From: Selaginella moellendorffii
Lineage: Eukaryota; Streptophyta; Lycopodiopsida; Selaginellales; Selaginellaceae
DNA: 64,000 bases
Assembly: GCF_000143415.4 (NCBI RefSeq)
Contig: NW_003314271.1
Coordinates: 947,150 to 1,011,149, forward strand
Direction: 5' to 3'
The notes under the pieces: generated by a model
What the model was told of the DNA's origin: nothing
Databases searched by the model: none
What the model saw: only the letters and a program-made list of their open reading frames with translations
Part shown: positions 9,311 through 22,820 of the stretch, piece after piece
Numbering within the stretch: position 1 is the first letter of the stretch
How the letters are laid out: every line of letters begins with the position of its first letter
Program-made: the position numbers and the translations under genes

Positions 9311-12033
9311 ATCATTTATGACAAAAAATCAATTATAATAGAATTTGATTACAAGCAAAATGGTGAAAGGGCTGAAAGAAAATCGAAACTACTACAATGC
9401 TACTTTATGCAAGTAGACTAGCATATCATCAACCATTTTAGGGTTGATCATTATTTAACCAAAAAAGTTTGTAAATATATTACTCACAATCACTAAGTTA
9501 TAAATTAAAAATTGATGAACAATTAACCTGAATATTTATTGATGCTAAAGATTGGACAAAACGAGATCAGGACAATATATTATTTTTGTATTAAATTTTT
9601 CCATTTGTATCAACTTCTAAACTCAAGTTGTATAAACTATAACTTAAAAATAGTTATAAGTTTCCCACCTAATTTCATTTAACTCTAAAATTCATTGAGT
9701 TAAATTAAATTTTAGCATTATTGTTTATCTTCTATATTTTATAAAATACATTTAAAATTCAGTAAGTGGTGTAAAATACAGTTTAATATGTAAACACATA
9801 TTAGGCAATTCTACAAGGCACAAAACAAAAATCCTCAGTTTATATTAACCAAATAAATAAGTAATTTATATTTAAGTTAACATATAACTTAATAAACTAA
9901 TAAATAAAAAATTTTAGTTTTTGAATTAGATATTTGTAAGTTTTAAAACTAAATCTGATCTACATTCCATTCAAATATATCATATCAATAAATATTTTTC
10001 TAACACTATTTTGTATTGTTTCAAGTTGAATATATCTATATTTGTAGACACAAATATTAATCTTTTAGCACCTGATTATTGTTGAATATCCAAATACTAA
10101 TTCAAACACTTTTAAAAGGAGCTTTAGGTCACCAAGGGTAGTAATATGCTTTTTGCAAGCTAGGAATAATAGAAATTGTTACCGTCACACTTGAGATCAT
10201 GAAATGCAAAGATCCTATTTGGAAAAGGATGTCTTTTGAATTCAATAACATGCTTATTAGCCATCTTAAGACTTGATAGCTTGCAGGGATAATATTCCAA
10301 ATTATTGACAGTAACCATAATTGTGCAGCTTCTTTTGGATGTCAATAGACATGTCTTAGCCTGCCAAAAGATCAATATATAAGTTTGTTAAAATTTTGCC
10401 TTCAACTCCACTTTCACTTGCTTTGTCATGTTTGAATGTAGACTTAGATAATTTTTTGTCCAAAAGTAGAACTTTGTTCATGACATCAAAGAACTATAGT
10501 TTTTGGTAAAGTTGAGTGAGGATGATATCTGACAATATTATTGTGATGATCTTGCAATATTTATAGACTCAAAATGATGGTATAATCTAGTTCAACAACC
10601 CAATCAATTTTATGTTTATGATGTGCTATAAGGTATGTCTTTCCTTCACTTTATAAGGGATTATTTATATTTTTTTTGTTTCTATCCTTTAGTAAAGGTC
10701 AAGCAAGATGTATATGAACTTGTGTATATGGAGAAGAGTTGGGAAGAGCTCTTGGCTGAGTTTTTATAAATTGAGTATAAAATTCAATATGTAAAGTCTT
10801 CAAAGTTGAAGACACTAGTATGCATTACAAACAATCATAGGCCAAAGGAGTAGCTAAAGAGTATAGCTAAACTTTATACTCATAAATATAAATTTCTTAT
10901 TATGTGCTTCATTTTTCTCAATTACACATATTGCTTTTGTAGTGAACAAAACTTTAGATGATATGATTTACAATATCACAAAATTGATTTCCATACAAAT
11001 AACAGATAGAGACTCTAAAGTTCCCCAATGTCTACTTGATGAACAGAGAAAAAAGGCTGTCATAAGTATTTGAGAACATGATAAGCAGGGTTATCTATAT
11101 CATGCAAATTGTGAGCAGGGTCTTGGGATATTTAATATCAAAGAGTGGGGCTCTTGGGGAAAGTTGTAGTTCTCAATTTCTCATGAAAGTGTGAATTTAC
11201 AAGGAAGTGTGGTGGATTGTAAGCAATTAAAGAGAATGACTTGAGAAATAATCTATAAAGGTTCAAATATAAAGGGAAAACCCATGAATAAAAGTGCACC
11301 CTTTTTTCCAATTGATTAAAGGTCTTGGGTTATTTGGAGTTAAATGTCTTTAGGTTTGAATAGTACTGGGCTAAGTGACCTCATGGGAAGTTCAAATTCA
11401 ATTCAATGACGATGCAAGTGACAATGGAGATGAGGATAAGGAAATTCCAAATCAAACTCATATTCCACCACCTGATAACCAGGATCAAGCTCTAATTTCA
11501 CTACCAAATGATTATATGATAGTAGGGTTTCTTATTCATATAACTCTTCTATAACTGATAACATATCAAGGCATTGTGGGTGTCTTCATTGGCTCCTATA
11601 GTAAATTGCTGATATCTTTCACAAAAGACGACATGAACATGGAAATACAACACTAGTTTGACCATTAGTGCTAAAAGGTATAAAAACCATTGCAAACTTC
11701 ATTCTCTTCAACTTTCCAAATAGTTTTCAAATATTGATGGGAAAGTTGAGGACTAGAAACTTTCTCACACCTAACCACTTGTGTGATATATTCTTCTTGT
11801 CATAAACATTTCTATACGAAGTTGGCTATATAATTTTTATCTTACTAAATGACCCCAACTGGATGTATGAGCTTATGATGTGTGTAGCAAAAGTTTATTT
11901 CAAGTCATTCTCCTCCAAATGCATCATGGATCCTATTAACATCAATATTAAGGGCATTCAAAGTAAGTGAGTAAGTATTTCATATTTTTATTTAATTTCT
12001 AAACTTTCTCATTTTCCAAGTTATGATGTGAAC
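9311..12033 (+). repeat. AT-rich repeat X, copy 1 (right part, 'Y')
   Basis: About 2.7 kb of AT-rich DNA beginning CATTTATGACAAAAAATC. It is repeated in inverted orientation at 29157-27725 plus 22459-20968, and again at 58114-55052. No intact gene is seen. A minus-strand frame at 10375-10160 (IMVTVNNLEYYPCKLSS) and a plus-strand frame at about 10722-10850 (EKSWEELLAEFL) recur in the other copies with similar residues, so they may be relics of a real protein. At 12029-12033 the sequence TGAAC corresponds to the GTCCA target site of LTR element Z in the other copies. Confidence 0.7.
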
Positions 12034-12398
12034 TGTTGCAAATATGACTTTAGGTATCAAAAGTTACCTGTTAGTTAATCCTTGTGGATGTTCTTTCCTT
12101 ACTACCATGATAGCAAGAGGTCAATATTGTTGGACCCTTTTTTTTAATCTCCGCCTAAGGTAGTTAGGAAATTGGTCTTTGCATATGCACTTGACTAGAT
12201 GAGCATCAGGACAGAATTCCTAAGTGCTATTAGTAAAATATATTTGACTTAGTTAAAGAAACTCATTCATTGACTTGCACTTACTAGTGTTGGGAAACCC
12301 CTATGATATTAAGCTTGGTCCCTCAATATTTGTCAGATGATAGTTTACCGTGTTTACCAAACACCCTTGCTATCATACACTTTGTGTTAATACCATTC
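12034..12398 (+). repeat. LTR of element Z, 5' part only
   Basis: Begins TGTTGCAAATATGAC and follows the same sequence as the full LTR at 62857-63999 for about 365 bp (to CTTTGTGTTAATACC), then is cut off where LINE sequence begins. It sits at the same X position as the LTRs at 19839-20967 and 41675-55051. Confidence 0.8.
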
Positions 12399-15016
12399 AG
12401 TGAAACGTGTATATACATTCCCCAATGTCCTGTAGGGATTAATACAAAAACCAGGCATGCTGCCCAAAGGTCATGCTATCTAGTGGAGATCTCCTTCATC
12501 TAAAGTGAGACTAAGCCTACAGTACAAGCGGCTACTGTTGCCTCCATTGTATCGCATCCAGATCTAAGTCCCCCCTTTGTGTTGACTGCAAGATTGACTC
12601 CGGGGGGTGCCATCTCCAATGAACCTTATTGTGGTCTCCTTCACCGAAACATGGTAGCCATGCTTTTTGCCACTCCTCGAGCCTCTCAAGCTTCCCCCTG
12701 TCTTGGAGGATAGCATGGTGAAGTCGTACTGCCCCCAATGTAAGTCTCCACCATTCTGCTAGTACCTGTGATACTTTGACCTATGTCCCGTCAAAGTGCA
12801 CCCAGTTACGTGCTTCCCAAAGGGCTTGGACTCTCATCACACGCCATACCACCCATCAAGCATGGCCAAGTGCCTCCCACACGGGGACTCCTATCTCCAC
12901 CCCAGTCATGTCCTAGTGGACCTGAATCCCCCAACCGTGTCGTCCTTTGCACCTGATGTGTTGCAGGGCTGGGCCCTAAGCAGGACCCCTCGCTCCCTCA
13001 AACCAGTGGAGCACATCCCCACTGTGGGCCTCAAAATCCTGTGTAATGCCTAGCTCTTTCCCTACCTTAATGATCTGGCACCACACCTCCTTTGTAGTGT
13101 CGCACTCCCACAATGCATGCTTGACTGTCTCAATTTCACCACACTCCTTGCACGTGCAACTCACGTCATCCTGGAATTGCTGTCCAACTGAGAGACCATT
13201 ATTCGCTACCAACCAGGAGGTGACTTTCACTTTTTTCCTGCATGGGCAGCTTCTAAAAGTGAATTGTGTTGTCCACCACTTGCTCCGTGTCAACCCCCTG
13301 TGCTATCCACTTTTGCCATAGCTTTGGAATCTCCTCTCTTGCCTCCTCCCATGATGTCAGTAGTCCATTCCACGCTTCCTTGACCGCACAGGAGAAAAAG
13401 CTTCCCATCCCTCGTCACCATGTGGCAGGGTCCCAGTCCAGATCTTCAAGCAGCTGCTGTCACCACCATATCAGTGGTCCATCACCCTCTAGCAAGTCTT
13501 CTGATTCCACCACGTCTAGCCTCTTGGGTGACTGCCTAAGCACACGAATCCTCCCACATACCTCATTGTTCGTGACGTCTGGCATCACTTGTCTCTCAGC
13601 CGTTGGGAGGAGCATATCTCCTCTTGTGACGCAAAAAGGCCATCCTATGTTGTGCTCTGGTGCAGTGACGAACCACACCTCGACATCCCCTTCTTCCCAT
13701 GCTGGTGTAGGTGTAGTGAATGATTGAGTCCACTTCCCCAATGGATGTCGCACTGCATCGTGCTCCTCCCACTATGTTTGCTACTGAATTGCCACAAAGT
13801 CCCCTGCTTTAAGGCATCTTCTCGGCCACTTCGTCCCTGCTTTCGTGTCGTTCACCACCTGGAGGAGTCGCAGAACGTCTAGCAGGATGTTGCATCGCTT
13901 CCAAGGTCCAAAAACTTGAGTCCTTCTTGCTGTTCACCACCAATCCCTGTCGATCATTCCCGCCAGTTGTTTCATGGTCCAAAAGCCATTTGCATGCATT
14001 TTTCTCCAGATTGTGTGGTGAGTCTCTTGTCCCAGTGTCACACCTCCCACTTTGAACAGTGCATTGAAAAACAGAGACTGGTTAAGCCACTCCTCGGCCC
14101 TGGTCGGTGGTACTTGCTCCAGCGGAAAGGCTTTCCACAGTCGGTGAAGGCTCTGGATGAAGTTGCCCCCTTTCACTACTTGAGTTGGTCCTTTTACAAA
14201 GAGCCACCATGGGTCCTCCTCCCAGGGTTTGGCTGCATTGTGTTTGGGGTGTATCGCTAGGAGGCTCTGCTAGAACATGAGTCACCACGGCTGTCTCCCC
14301 TGTTGCAGTCCCATAAGAAAAATCTTGTACCTCAACACCTTCGCCATGTCGCTGGGGTCAATGATCCCGAGCCCTCCTAGGATGCACAGCCTCGCTGTAG
14401 ACTGCCATGCCACCTTGGCCATGGTTTGCCCTGTAACCAATGCTCCACGCCATACGTAGGTTCGCACCATCTATCGCACCTTCTACAATGTAGTTTCCAA
14501 CACCGGCCAAATCGAGAGGTGGTACCAGATGTTAGGGAGGATCATGCCCTTGACTACTACGATCCAAGCTGGGAGCCCAAGTTTCCTCAGTGTTCATTTC
14601 TGAACTGCAGTCTAGATCCTCCTGAGTAGTGTATCATCCTGTGTGGCCACACTGTACTGGACCCCAACCTGGATGCTGAGGTACCGAGTGTCTTTGCCAC
14701 TAATATCCTATCTCTTGTCCCCAAGCCTCGATGCCTGGCTTTCCCCAGTTCACTCCTACTAACTTGTTCCAGTTTATAGCTACTCCCGCTGCCATGTTGA
14801 AGATCTTGAGCTTGGACCTTGCTGCGTCCAGGTTCCTTGGGGTGGCGAGCAGGAAAAGTGCAATATCATCTGCAAATGCCCCATCCTACAACTCTTGTGT
14901 CACGACTTGAGTTCCCAGGAGTTGTAGTTGTTCAGAGGGCAGCACCAGGCCTTTTATATCCCCTCCATGTACGAGGAAAGAGCCCAGTGTCTCTGCTACT
15001 ATCAAAAACAGGTATA
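12399..15016 (-). mobile_element. truncated LINE (non-LTR retrotransposon)
   Basis: Minus-strand conceptual translation, broken by several stops and frameshifts, gives the order of a plant LINE ORF2. At about 14990-14850 it reads YLFLIVAETLG, then AFADDIALFL, the reverse transcriptase catalytic FADD region. At 14470-14282 it reads VWRGALVTGQT and GGLGIIDPSDMAKVLRYK. At 13293-12976 it gives a zf-RVT zinc-binding domain (CTCKECGEIETVKHALWEC). The N-terminal half of the reverse transcriptase and the endonuclease are missing: the frame stops abruptly at 15016 where the thioredoxin-fold gene copy begins. No poly(A) tail is visible at the 12.4-kb end. Dead element. Confidence 0.85.
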
Positions 15017-16095
15017 TGGGTATGTAATTATCTTTTTTTTCTGCCATCAAACATCTTCTGTCTTGGGGAATTGGAAGCTTGGCAAGGCCGCCTTGGGAGA
15101 GAACGTCAAGACACAGATCGTACCTTCAACTTGAGCTCTTCAAGCTCTACGAATTCGGTAAGCTTAAACTCTTGTATTGCAGTTGTTTGTTGATTTTTCT
15201 TTTTTGTATATAGAGGCCTGTCCCTTCTGTAGACGAGTGAGAGAAGCATTGACAGAGCTCGATCTTTCTGCCGAGGTAGTGTCTCGTGGAAGTTGCAGAT
15301 GGAAACTTTTTCAATCTTTGTGTAGGTGTATCCGTGCCCAAAAGGATCTCGAGTCCATCGTGCGTTTGTGAAAGCGTCTGGAGGCAAAGAGCAGTAAGTG
15401 ATACACTCTTGTCTGCAACAGATTCTCATCGAATATGACAGGTTTCCATTTCTCTTGGATCCAAACACCGGCGTGTCAATGGATGAGAGCTGTGAGTAAT
15501 TTTTCTTTTCATCACAATCAGCTTGCATGAATGCCTCTGGCAGCCGATATTGTCAACTACTTGTTCCAGGAATATGGTGAGAGAAGAAGGCCAACATTCG
15601 GGATTTTAGAAAGGTAACAAGTTTTACTGAAGTGTAAACTCTTCGGTATTTCATCATAATGTGTTCCAGCACCTTTAGTCACTGGCTGGGTTCCGACGAT
15701 AATACGAGCAGGGCGAGGCATGTCATTGTGGAATGGAGCATTGCCAGATCCTCCACAGAAGCTCCTTGAGCTCTACTCAAACGAGAACAACCAGATAAAG
15801 CGCTGTGTTTTCAAAGAATTCTAAAAGTTTTTTGGTAGTTTGCAAGGCTCGTAAGAGAAGCCCTGTGCGAGCTGGAACTTCCTTACATCCTCTGGAACAT
15901 GGGCAAAGGGTCACTTAATTGCTCCAAGCTCAAGCAAATTTCGGGTTCAACACAGGTAACCTTTTGATCTATTTTTCCCTTCATTATCATTGTCAAGAAC
16001 AGGTTCCATATCTGGTTGATCCCAACACCGGCATACAAATGGCAGAGTCTCTTGACATAATCCGCTATCTCTTCGCTAACTATAATTCGAAGTGA
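15017..16095 (+). pseudogene. thioredoxin-fold gene fragment, copy B
   Basis: Matches the source gene from the start of its intron 1 (GGGTATGTAATTATC) through its stop codon TGA at 16093-16095, with introns retained, so it is a DNA-level copy and not a retrocopy. Exon 1 (transit peptide) and exon 2 are missing; about 95 bp around exon 2 are deleted, as also in copies C and D. An extra C in exon 8 (GCACCTTTAGTC against GCACTTTAGTC) shifts the frame, and the donor after exon 8 is AT instead of GT. The CPFC motif exon is intact. It interrupts LINE sequence on its left. Confidence 0.93.
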
Positions 16096-17960
16096 TGTTG
16101 ATGGAGAGTTTCCTTGGATTGATCAGCTATCATCGTGTTTGGTACTAATAGTGTATCGAGCTTTACTCCCAAGAACAGCATAGGAAATGGCAGTTGCTAC
16201 CATCAGCAAACGGAGGTACCAGCTAAACCGCAGTGTTCCCACAACTATGGACTGGTTGGCTTTCTAGAACGTACGAAGGAGTGTACGGGGTGATCTGGAC
16301 TAGAGAGAGAAAGAGTTTAGGGTAGGCATTCCTTTTGTACCCCATTTTCAAGAAAAGAGGCATTTGGCGCATCACCTGGTCGCTTTTCTGCTACCGCCGG
16401 GAACGAGCTCAAGGTTGGGAGGTATGGGTTATGATGTGGGGATCGTTCGTGATTTGGGGTCGTGTCCTTCTTGGTAGGAAGAGAGGAAATTCTGCTTCGC
16501 ATGCATCCAGGATGTCCCTGGGGGGAGGGTGTGATGTCCTGGACTGAGAAAACCCAAAACCATGGCTGGGACAGCAGTTCTTGGGCAGAATTTGAGAGCC
16601 TTGCATGCGCACACAGTGGCTATCATCCTGTTTAAGTCTTTCTTTCTTGACTTCTCGACTCACTGACCAAACTTTTTGTGACGAGGTTTGAAGTTCTGGA
16701 GAGCAAGGACGAGCTTGATCTCATTGGACAACAACCACCAGAATCGCTGCGGCAGTTTAACCAGCGCTTTCAGTCTTATATTCGTAAATTCGTCTTGTGT
16801 GGCGACTTGATACGGCTGTGCATCACTTTGCCAAGTTCCAGCCTTCTTGGATTGGTCCTTATCAGGTACTTTCTCGTGCTGGCACTAATTCGTATTGGCT
16901 AGCAGAGTTGACGGGCAGGAAACCACCGAAGCCAATCAATGGAGTTGATCTCAAACGGTATTTCTTTTGACTGGTACAGTTCACGTTTCGTTTCTATTCT
17001 TTTAATGCTGTGAGTGTCTTTGCGAGAACTATTTTGTTACTCACAGGCCCGAACCTGATTCGGGAGCAGGACACTGTCTCCTGGGATAAGTTCTGTCCCA
17101 TTCGCGATGCGGAGACAGCTTGTTGAGGGGCACGATCCTGTGGTACGTAATGCCTCTCTCTCCCCTGTCTCTTGAGGTTTCCGATCGTCACAGTTCTGAG
17201 GTGCATTCTTTGTCTCAAATCGCTGAGAATGTTAATCTGCATTTCCTTGCTTTCTGTCATAACTGTTACATTTGAACTGCTTTCTATGTTTTCTTGTTCC
17301 GTGGTCTCGTTCGTCTAGTTGTGGCCTGTCGTTAACAATCTTTCACTGGGGATGGCCAAAGCGCTTGGTCTCTCTGGCGTTGGAAAGTTTCATGGCGGTT
17401 GGTTCTCGTCGACAGTTGGCCAAGTCGCTTGGTCCTTTCGGCTTGTCAATCGACTGCCTATGACGGGCTGCTTCAAGGATGGATGAGACACGAGAAATTC
17501 ATGTGTGATGCCTTTCTGTGCTTATTGTCTTTCTTTCATACCATTGCCTCGAAGCTTGAACATGGATGCTACCTCAGAATCTTTGACTTTGGACCTCCAA
17601 TCACTTGGGATTGAGACTCATTCGCCCCTTGAGAGTGCACTCCATCAACACTGAATCTCTTAGTATCTGCGCACTTGGGACGTGCTTTCCCCAGTCAGTC
17701 GCCAAATACGAAACGTACGGGAGAGTGTTATAAGAGGGTAGACATTCTTTGGATGATGTTAGTGCATAGGTCATGAAGGGAACCGCCATGGAGATGTGCT
17801 CCAGGTCGAGATAGCTTCGTGTCGGCTGGATATGCAGTGGAATAACTCCAGCACTGCCAAGGAAGAGAACATAGAATTCAGGTGGTTTTACAACAAACCT
17901 GGAGAATCGCTCAGGTTTTTTGTGGTTGAAGAACTACATTTGTAATGAAGAGCAAGAGTG
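16096..17960 (+). mobile_element. gypsy-derived tail of block G, copy B
   Basis: Near-identical to 7062-9310 of copy A, including the integrase C-terminal relic (WIGPYQVLSRAGTNSYWL at about 16840-16905), but lacking the 350-bp insertion and the 38-bp duplication. A 27-bp stretch, GTGATCTGG and neighbours near 16288, is absent from copy A. Near 17850-17915 it carries a short extra segment before joining the next repeat. No functional gene. Confidence 0.7.
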
Positions 17961-19833
17961 AGGCATGCAATCCATGACCTAGGTCAATCTGCTGAAATTT
18001 AAGTTGAACCTAAGTTGCAAAGATTGCAGGAAATTTCACTAAAGCATAAAATAGTGATAAAGTCATCTCTTATCTGTAAATTGTTTTTTAAGTTTTGCCA
18101 TCTTGAGTTTAAGTATCAGGTGTTGAGTAGGATTGATGCTAATCTACCGTCAAGCATACAACCTTTTACATATTTATCTAAATATTTATTTCGAAATATT
18201 TCTGATATGTAGATGATAAAAGAAAATTTAAAAATTTTAAATATATTTATTCAAAATGAAAGTAATAAAATACTTTAGTTTTATATTATTTTAAAAAATT
18301 ATAAGTTAAATTTTTAGTTTAATATAAAATAATGGTAACATGAAGAACAACAATATTTTCTAAATTTTGTAATATACTTCTTGTTTGCATCCTTTTTAAA
18401 AATATATATACTTATTTATCAGTTTTGATATAAAAAACTTGATCTTGTAAATCCATGTAATAACTATAATTAAGATAAGGTTATTGCTAATGGCAATCCC
18501 CTTGCACCATTTATGATAAAAAATAAATCTCAATAGAGTTTGATTACAAGAAAATGATGAAAAGGAAACACAAAAGGAAGTTAAGCAATATAAATTATAA
18601 CTAAACTTAATTCAATTTATAAATATTGATTATTAAGGTTAAAAATTGTCAATGTTGTGCCATTTCTAGCCTCCTGATAAGAGTTGTATCACCATGTTTG
18701 TGTATAAGTGATATAATCTTAACAATTGCTCAATGTGGCCATCTTCCAATTGCTATCATATTATTCCATATGTGTAATAACTCTGCCCCAATCCAATCCT
18801 AATGTTTTTAATTCAAGGGTTTGTTTTAAATAGCTATTAATAATATTTCATTATCTTATGCATTTTTTGGAGGCTTATGTGCATCATATCATAATCATCC
18901 ATAAAAGAGATGTATTGACTTGTAAAATTCCTTATAGAACAAGTTTTCACTAATAAACCTTTTTAAATATCTAAATTTAATTAATGCCTCCATTTTTTCT
19001 GCTTCTAAAGTAAACAATTACTCCTTTATTTTTGATAGTTAGGTTTAAAATGTAGAACTTTTTAATTGTTGCTTGATCAATATTTTGATAGCTTTTATAT
19101 CCCTTTTAATGACTTATATTTTATTAGATCTTCTCCTTCACTTAGTCTATGTTTTTTTCATGGAGCTCACTGGTTATTTTAACCATGAATTTGTTAACTT
19201 CCTAGCTTTCTTTTATACAATAAATAGTGTATGTGTTTTCAAAGTGTTTTTTTGATAATGTAGGCTTCTTGATTCCACATCTTTAAGGATTAATATTGTT
19301 AACAAAACAGTGATCCAAGAAGTCTTTATACTCTATAGAAATATTTAGTTTCTCATTATTATGACATAAATTTGGTGACAAATAAAAATGTTTTATTTTT
19401 CTTTGATAAAATTAAAATCTCCAGTAACAATCAATGTTGAAGGTTACAAAGGGAGCTCCTTTAAGATCTCTTGAAAAAAACAACCCCTCTCTAATGAATA
19501 ACTTACCAATGCGTATACATTTAGAGAGCATTAGTCATATATTTGATTTTAAATTAAACACATTACACTTGATCCCAGAACCAATATTATGTCTATTATA
19601 AAGTAACTCCCACAAACTTTAACCATTACTAGCATCCCCCTACTACATTCTATTGTCAAGTTCCAAAAGTTTTTTTTTTTTTGCAAACTTATACACTAAA
19701 TTCACACTTGAAAGACAATGCTTTTGCATACATAAAAAATCATTTGTGATATTCCTTATGATGTTAATAGAATTATCATACATACTTACTATCACGAAAC
19801 TCGTTATGCATGTTTTTGTAAAAGGCATGATAT
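17961..19833 (+). repeat. AT-rich repeat: spacer 'e' and left part of X ('W'), copy 2
   Basis: 17961-18500 (starting GAGGCATGCAATCCATGACC) and 18507-19833 (starting CACCATTTATGATAAAAAAT) are repeated at 34441-35030 and 35032-36342. The W terminus resembles an inverted copy of the Y terminus at 29157, giving X inverted ends. On the minus strand some stretches vaguely resemble a LINE endonuclease, but there are many stops. No gene is called. 19834-19838 is the GTCCA target duplication of the solo LTR. Confidence 0.65.
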
Positions 19834-19838
19834 GTCCA

Positions 19839-20967
19839 TGTAACACACGTGGTTTTCACCCTTTATTTTATGGTGATTTACCATAGGATAACCACAAAGT
19901 GGAATCTAAACCCTCCATATGCCATATGCCATATATCACATATCCAATGGACAGCAAAGTGGAACTCGAGTTTTAAGGCCACTCATTGGGCCACTGAATG
20001 AAGATACGGAGCTAAACTCCCAAACTTGCAGCTGGGTCTAAGTCCAAGTTCCATACCATGTTAATTAGTAAATACCCATATCTTTATGTTAGACCACTGG
20101 TATATTGAAATAGTGTCAAACTTTATTTGGGTCCGTTTTGCATGCTAGTCTTGGTATTAGAATGTTGAATGCTCTAAGACTGTTTCTACATCACTCCATA
20201 CTCCTGTCTCTTCACTTTTTGGGCTGAATGTTCAAAAATCACACCATACTCCAGTTCTTTCACTCATTAAGTTGGATGCAGAACAAAGATACGCATGCAA
20301 ATAAGAGTTAAATTATGCCTTAAGTTAGTCGGCCATGCCTGACTTACCCACTATCCCTACTATATATTTGGAAACTTTGATAGCCCCCCCTCCTTGAGGA
20401 ACATATGCTTTGGGCTTTCAACTTTAACTACCCTTAGTACTAGGAGTTAGTCTCTAGAACTAACTTGAAACTTATTAAATATGGAATGTCTCTAGATTGT
20501 AAATATGAATACGAGACCAACACTATTGTGGTTAGAATAATCTTTACATTCCGTAGATATGCCAAATAAGTAGATCTAGACACTTTCTATAAATAGCATT
20601 TGGAACCAAATGGTACTAACAGAAGGCATATGATAGTGAGGGTGTTTGGCAGACACGGTAAATTATCATTTGGCAAATATTGAGAGACTAAGAAAAATTT
20701 TACGAGGGTTCCCAACATTAGTAAGTGCAAGTCAATGAATGAGTTTCTCTAACCAAGTCAAGTATGTTTGACTAATAGCACTTAGGAATTCCATCCTGAT
20801 GCTCATCTGGTCAAGTGCATACGTAAAGACTAGTTTCTTAATTAGCTTAGGCGAAGACTGAAAAAAAAGGTTTAGCAATACTGCTTGCCGTCGTGGCAAT
20901 AAAGAAAGAATATCCAAAAAAACTAGCCGATAGATAACTTTTAATACCTGAAGTCACTTTCGCGACA
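19839..20967 (-). repeat. solo LTR of element Z (1129 bp) with GTCCA duplications
   Basis: Shown on the minus strand the LTR runs from TGTCGCGAAAGTGAC to CACGTGTGTTACA, so it has TG..CA ends. It is flanked by GTCCA at 19834-19838 and 20968-20972. The same two flanks surround the full-length element in X copy 3, which shows that this is a solo LTR left after recombination between two LTRs at one ancestral insertion. The LTR contains the short-motif cluster CATATGCCATATGCCAT near 19918 and a C-run near 20385. Confidence 0.9.
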
Positions 20968-22459
20968 GTCCACATCATAACTTGGAAAATGAGAAAGTTT
21001 AGAAATTAGATAAAATATGAAATACCTACTCATCTTTTTAGGCTTACTTTGAATGCCCCTAATATCGATGCTAATAGGATCCATGGTGCATTCGAAGGAA
21101 AATGACTTGAAATAAACTTTTGCTACATACATCATAAGCTCATACATCCAGTTGGGGTCGTTTAGTAAGATAAAAATGACATAGTTAACTTCGAGTAAAA
21201 ATGTTTATAACAAGAAGAATATATCACACATGTGGTCGAGTGTGAGAAAGTTTCTAGTCCTTGACTTTCCTATCAATATTTGAAGACTATTTGGAAAGTT
21301 GAAGAGAATGAAATTTGCAAGGGCTTTTATATCTTTCAACACTAATGGTCGAACTAGTGTTGTATTTCTATGTTCATGTCTTCTTTTGTGAAAGATGTCA
21401 GCAATTTACTATAGAAGCCAATGAAGACACCCATAATGCCTCGATGTGTTATTGGGAAAACAAGACAAACCTATAGAAGAGTCATATGAATAAAAAAGCT
21501 ACCATCTTATGATTGTTTGGTAGTGAAATTAGAGCTTGATCTTGGTTATCAAATGGTGGAATATGAGTTTGATTCAGAGCTTCTTTATCCTCATCTCCAT
21601 CATCACTACATCATCATTAAATTTGAACTTCTCATAAGGTCACTCAACCCAATACTATTTAAACCCAAAGAAGTTTAACCCCCAAATAGCCTACCAATTG
21701 GAAAAAACAGTGCCCTTTATATTTGAACCTTTATAAATCATTTCTCAAATTAGTTTACAATCTACCACATTTCCTTGCAAATTCACGCCCTCCTGAAAAG
21801 TTGAGAACCACAACTCTCCCTGAGAGCCCCATTTTTTGATATTAAATATCCCAATACCCTACTCACAAATTGCGTGATATAGATAACCCTCTTTATCATG
21901 TTCTCAAATACTTTTGACAGTTTTTTCTCTCTGTTCATCAAGTAGATATTGAGGAATGCTAGAGTCTCTATTTGTTTTTTGTATGGAAATTAATTTTGGG
22001 ATATTGTAAATCATATCATCTAGAGTTTTATTCACTACAAAAGTAATATGTGTAATTGAGAAAAATGAAGCATAAAAAATTTATATTTGTGAGTATAAAG
22101 TTTAGCTATACTCTCTAGCCACTCTTTCAACTTGTGATTGTCTGTAATGCATATTAGTTTCTTAACCTTTGAAGACTTTACATATTGATTTCTATACTTA
22201 ATTTGTAAAAACTCAGCCAAGAGCTCTTCTTGACTCTTCTCCAGATACACAAGTTCATATACATCTTGCTTGACCTTTACTAAAGAATAGAAACTAGAAA
22301 AATAAAAATAAAGTGAAGGAAAGATATATCTTATAGCACACCATAAGCATAAAATTGATTGGGTTGTTGAACCAGATCATACTATCATTTCAAGTCTATG
22401 AGTGCTGAACAAGTGTTGCAAGATCATCACAATAATATTGTCAGATATCATCCTCACTC
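20968..22459 (-). repeat. X repeat ('Y' part), copy 2, first segment
   Basis: Inverted homologue of 12033 down to about 10500. Continues after the inserted gypsy element at 27725. A minus-strand frame at 22250-22035 (MYLEKSQEELLAEFLQI) matches frames in copies 1 and 3. No complete gene. Confidence 0.7.
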
Positions 22460-22820
22460 TGTCAAGACCCCCAACAAAATCAAGACTCGAAAATGCAGAA
22501 GACAAAGAGAAAAGCTAGTGAAAACGAAAAAAAAACCTTAAACTGGCGTTGATTCAAATTGTGGAGAAATGGAACAAGGCTAACCTATATATACTATAGG
22601 TTGATGAAGTTCCACCACTCTTGGATCGGAGACGGCCTAAATATAGCTAAGGTCGAGGAGGCACCACGTCATCATCAAGAATGTGGCTCGAGATTTAGGA
22701 ATCGTACAGGAAATCAGAGAGTCAGGAATAGGGAAGTGTCTTGAAAGTCAAGAATATGGTCTGTAGGTCAGGAATCCAGTGAGAGTCAGGAATGTGGCAA
22801 GAATTGGGGGATTCCTGACA
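22460..22820 (-). repeat. 3' LTR of the chromovirus
   Basis: 361 bp, TG..CA ended, preceded on the minus strand by the polypurine tract. Pairs with 27367-27724. Confidence 0.93.

Noticed and set aside
19917-19950. TGGCAT/ATGCCA clusters in LTR Z (also 36425, 41752, 62533, 63880)
   Set aside because: They look like the transposon palindrome at first glance, but they are short tandem CATATGCC/CATGCCA units of the LTR without the eight-base arms.
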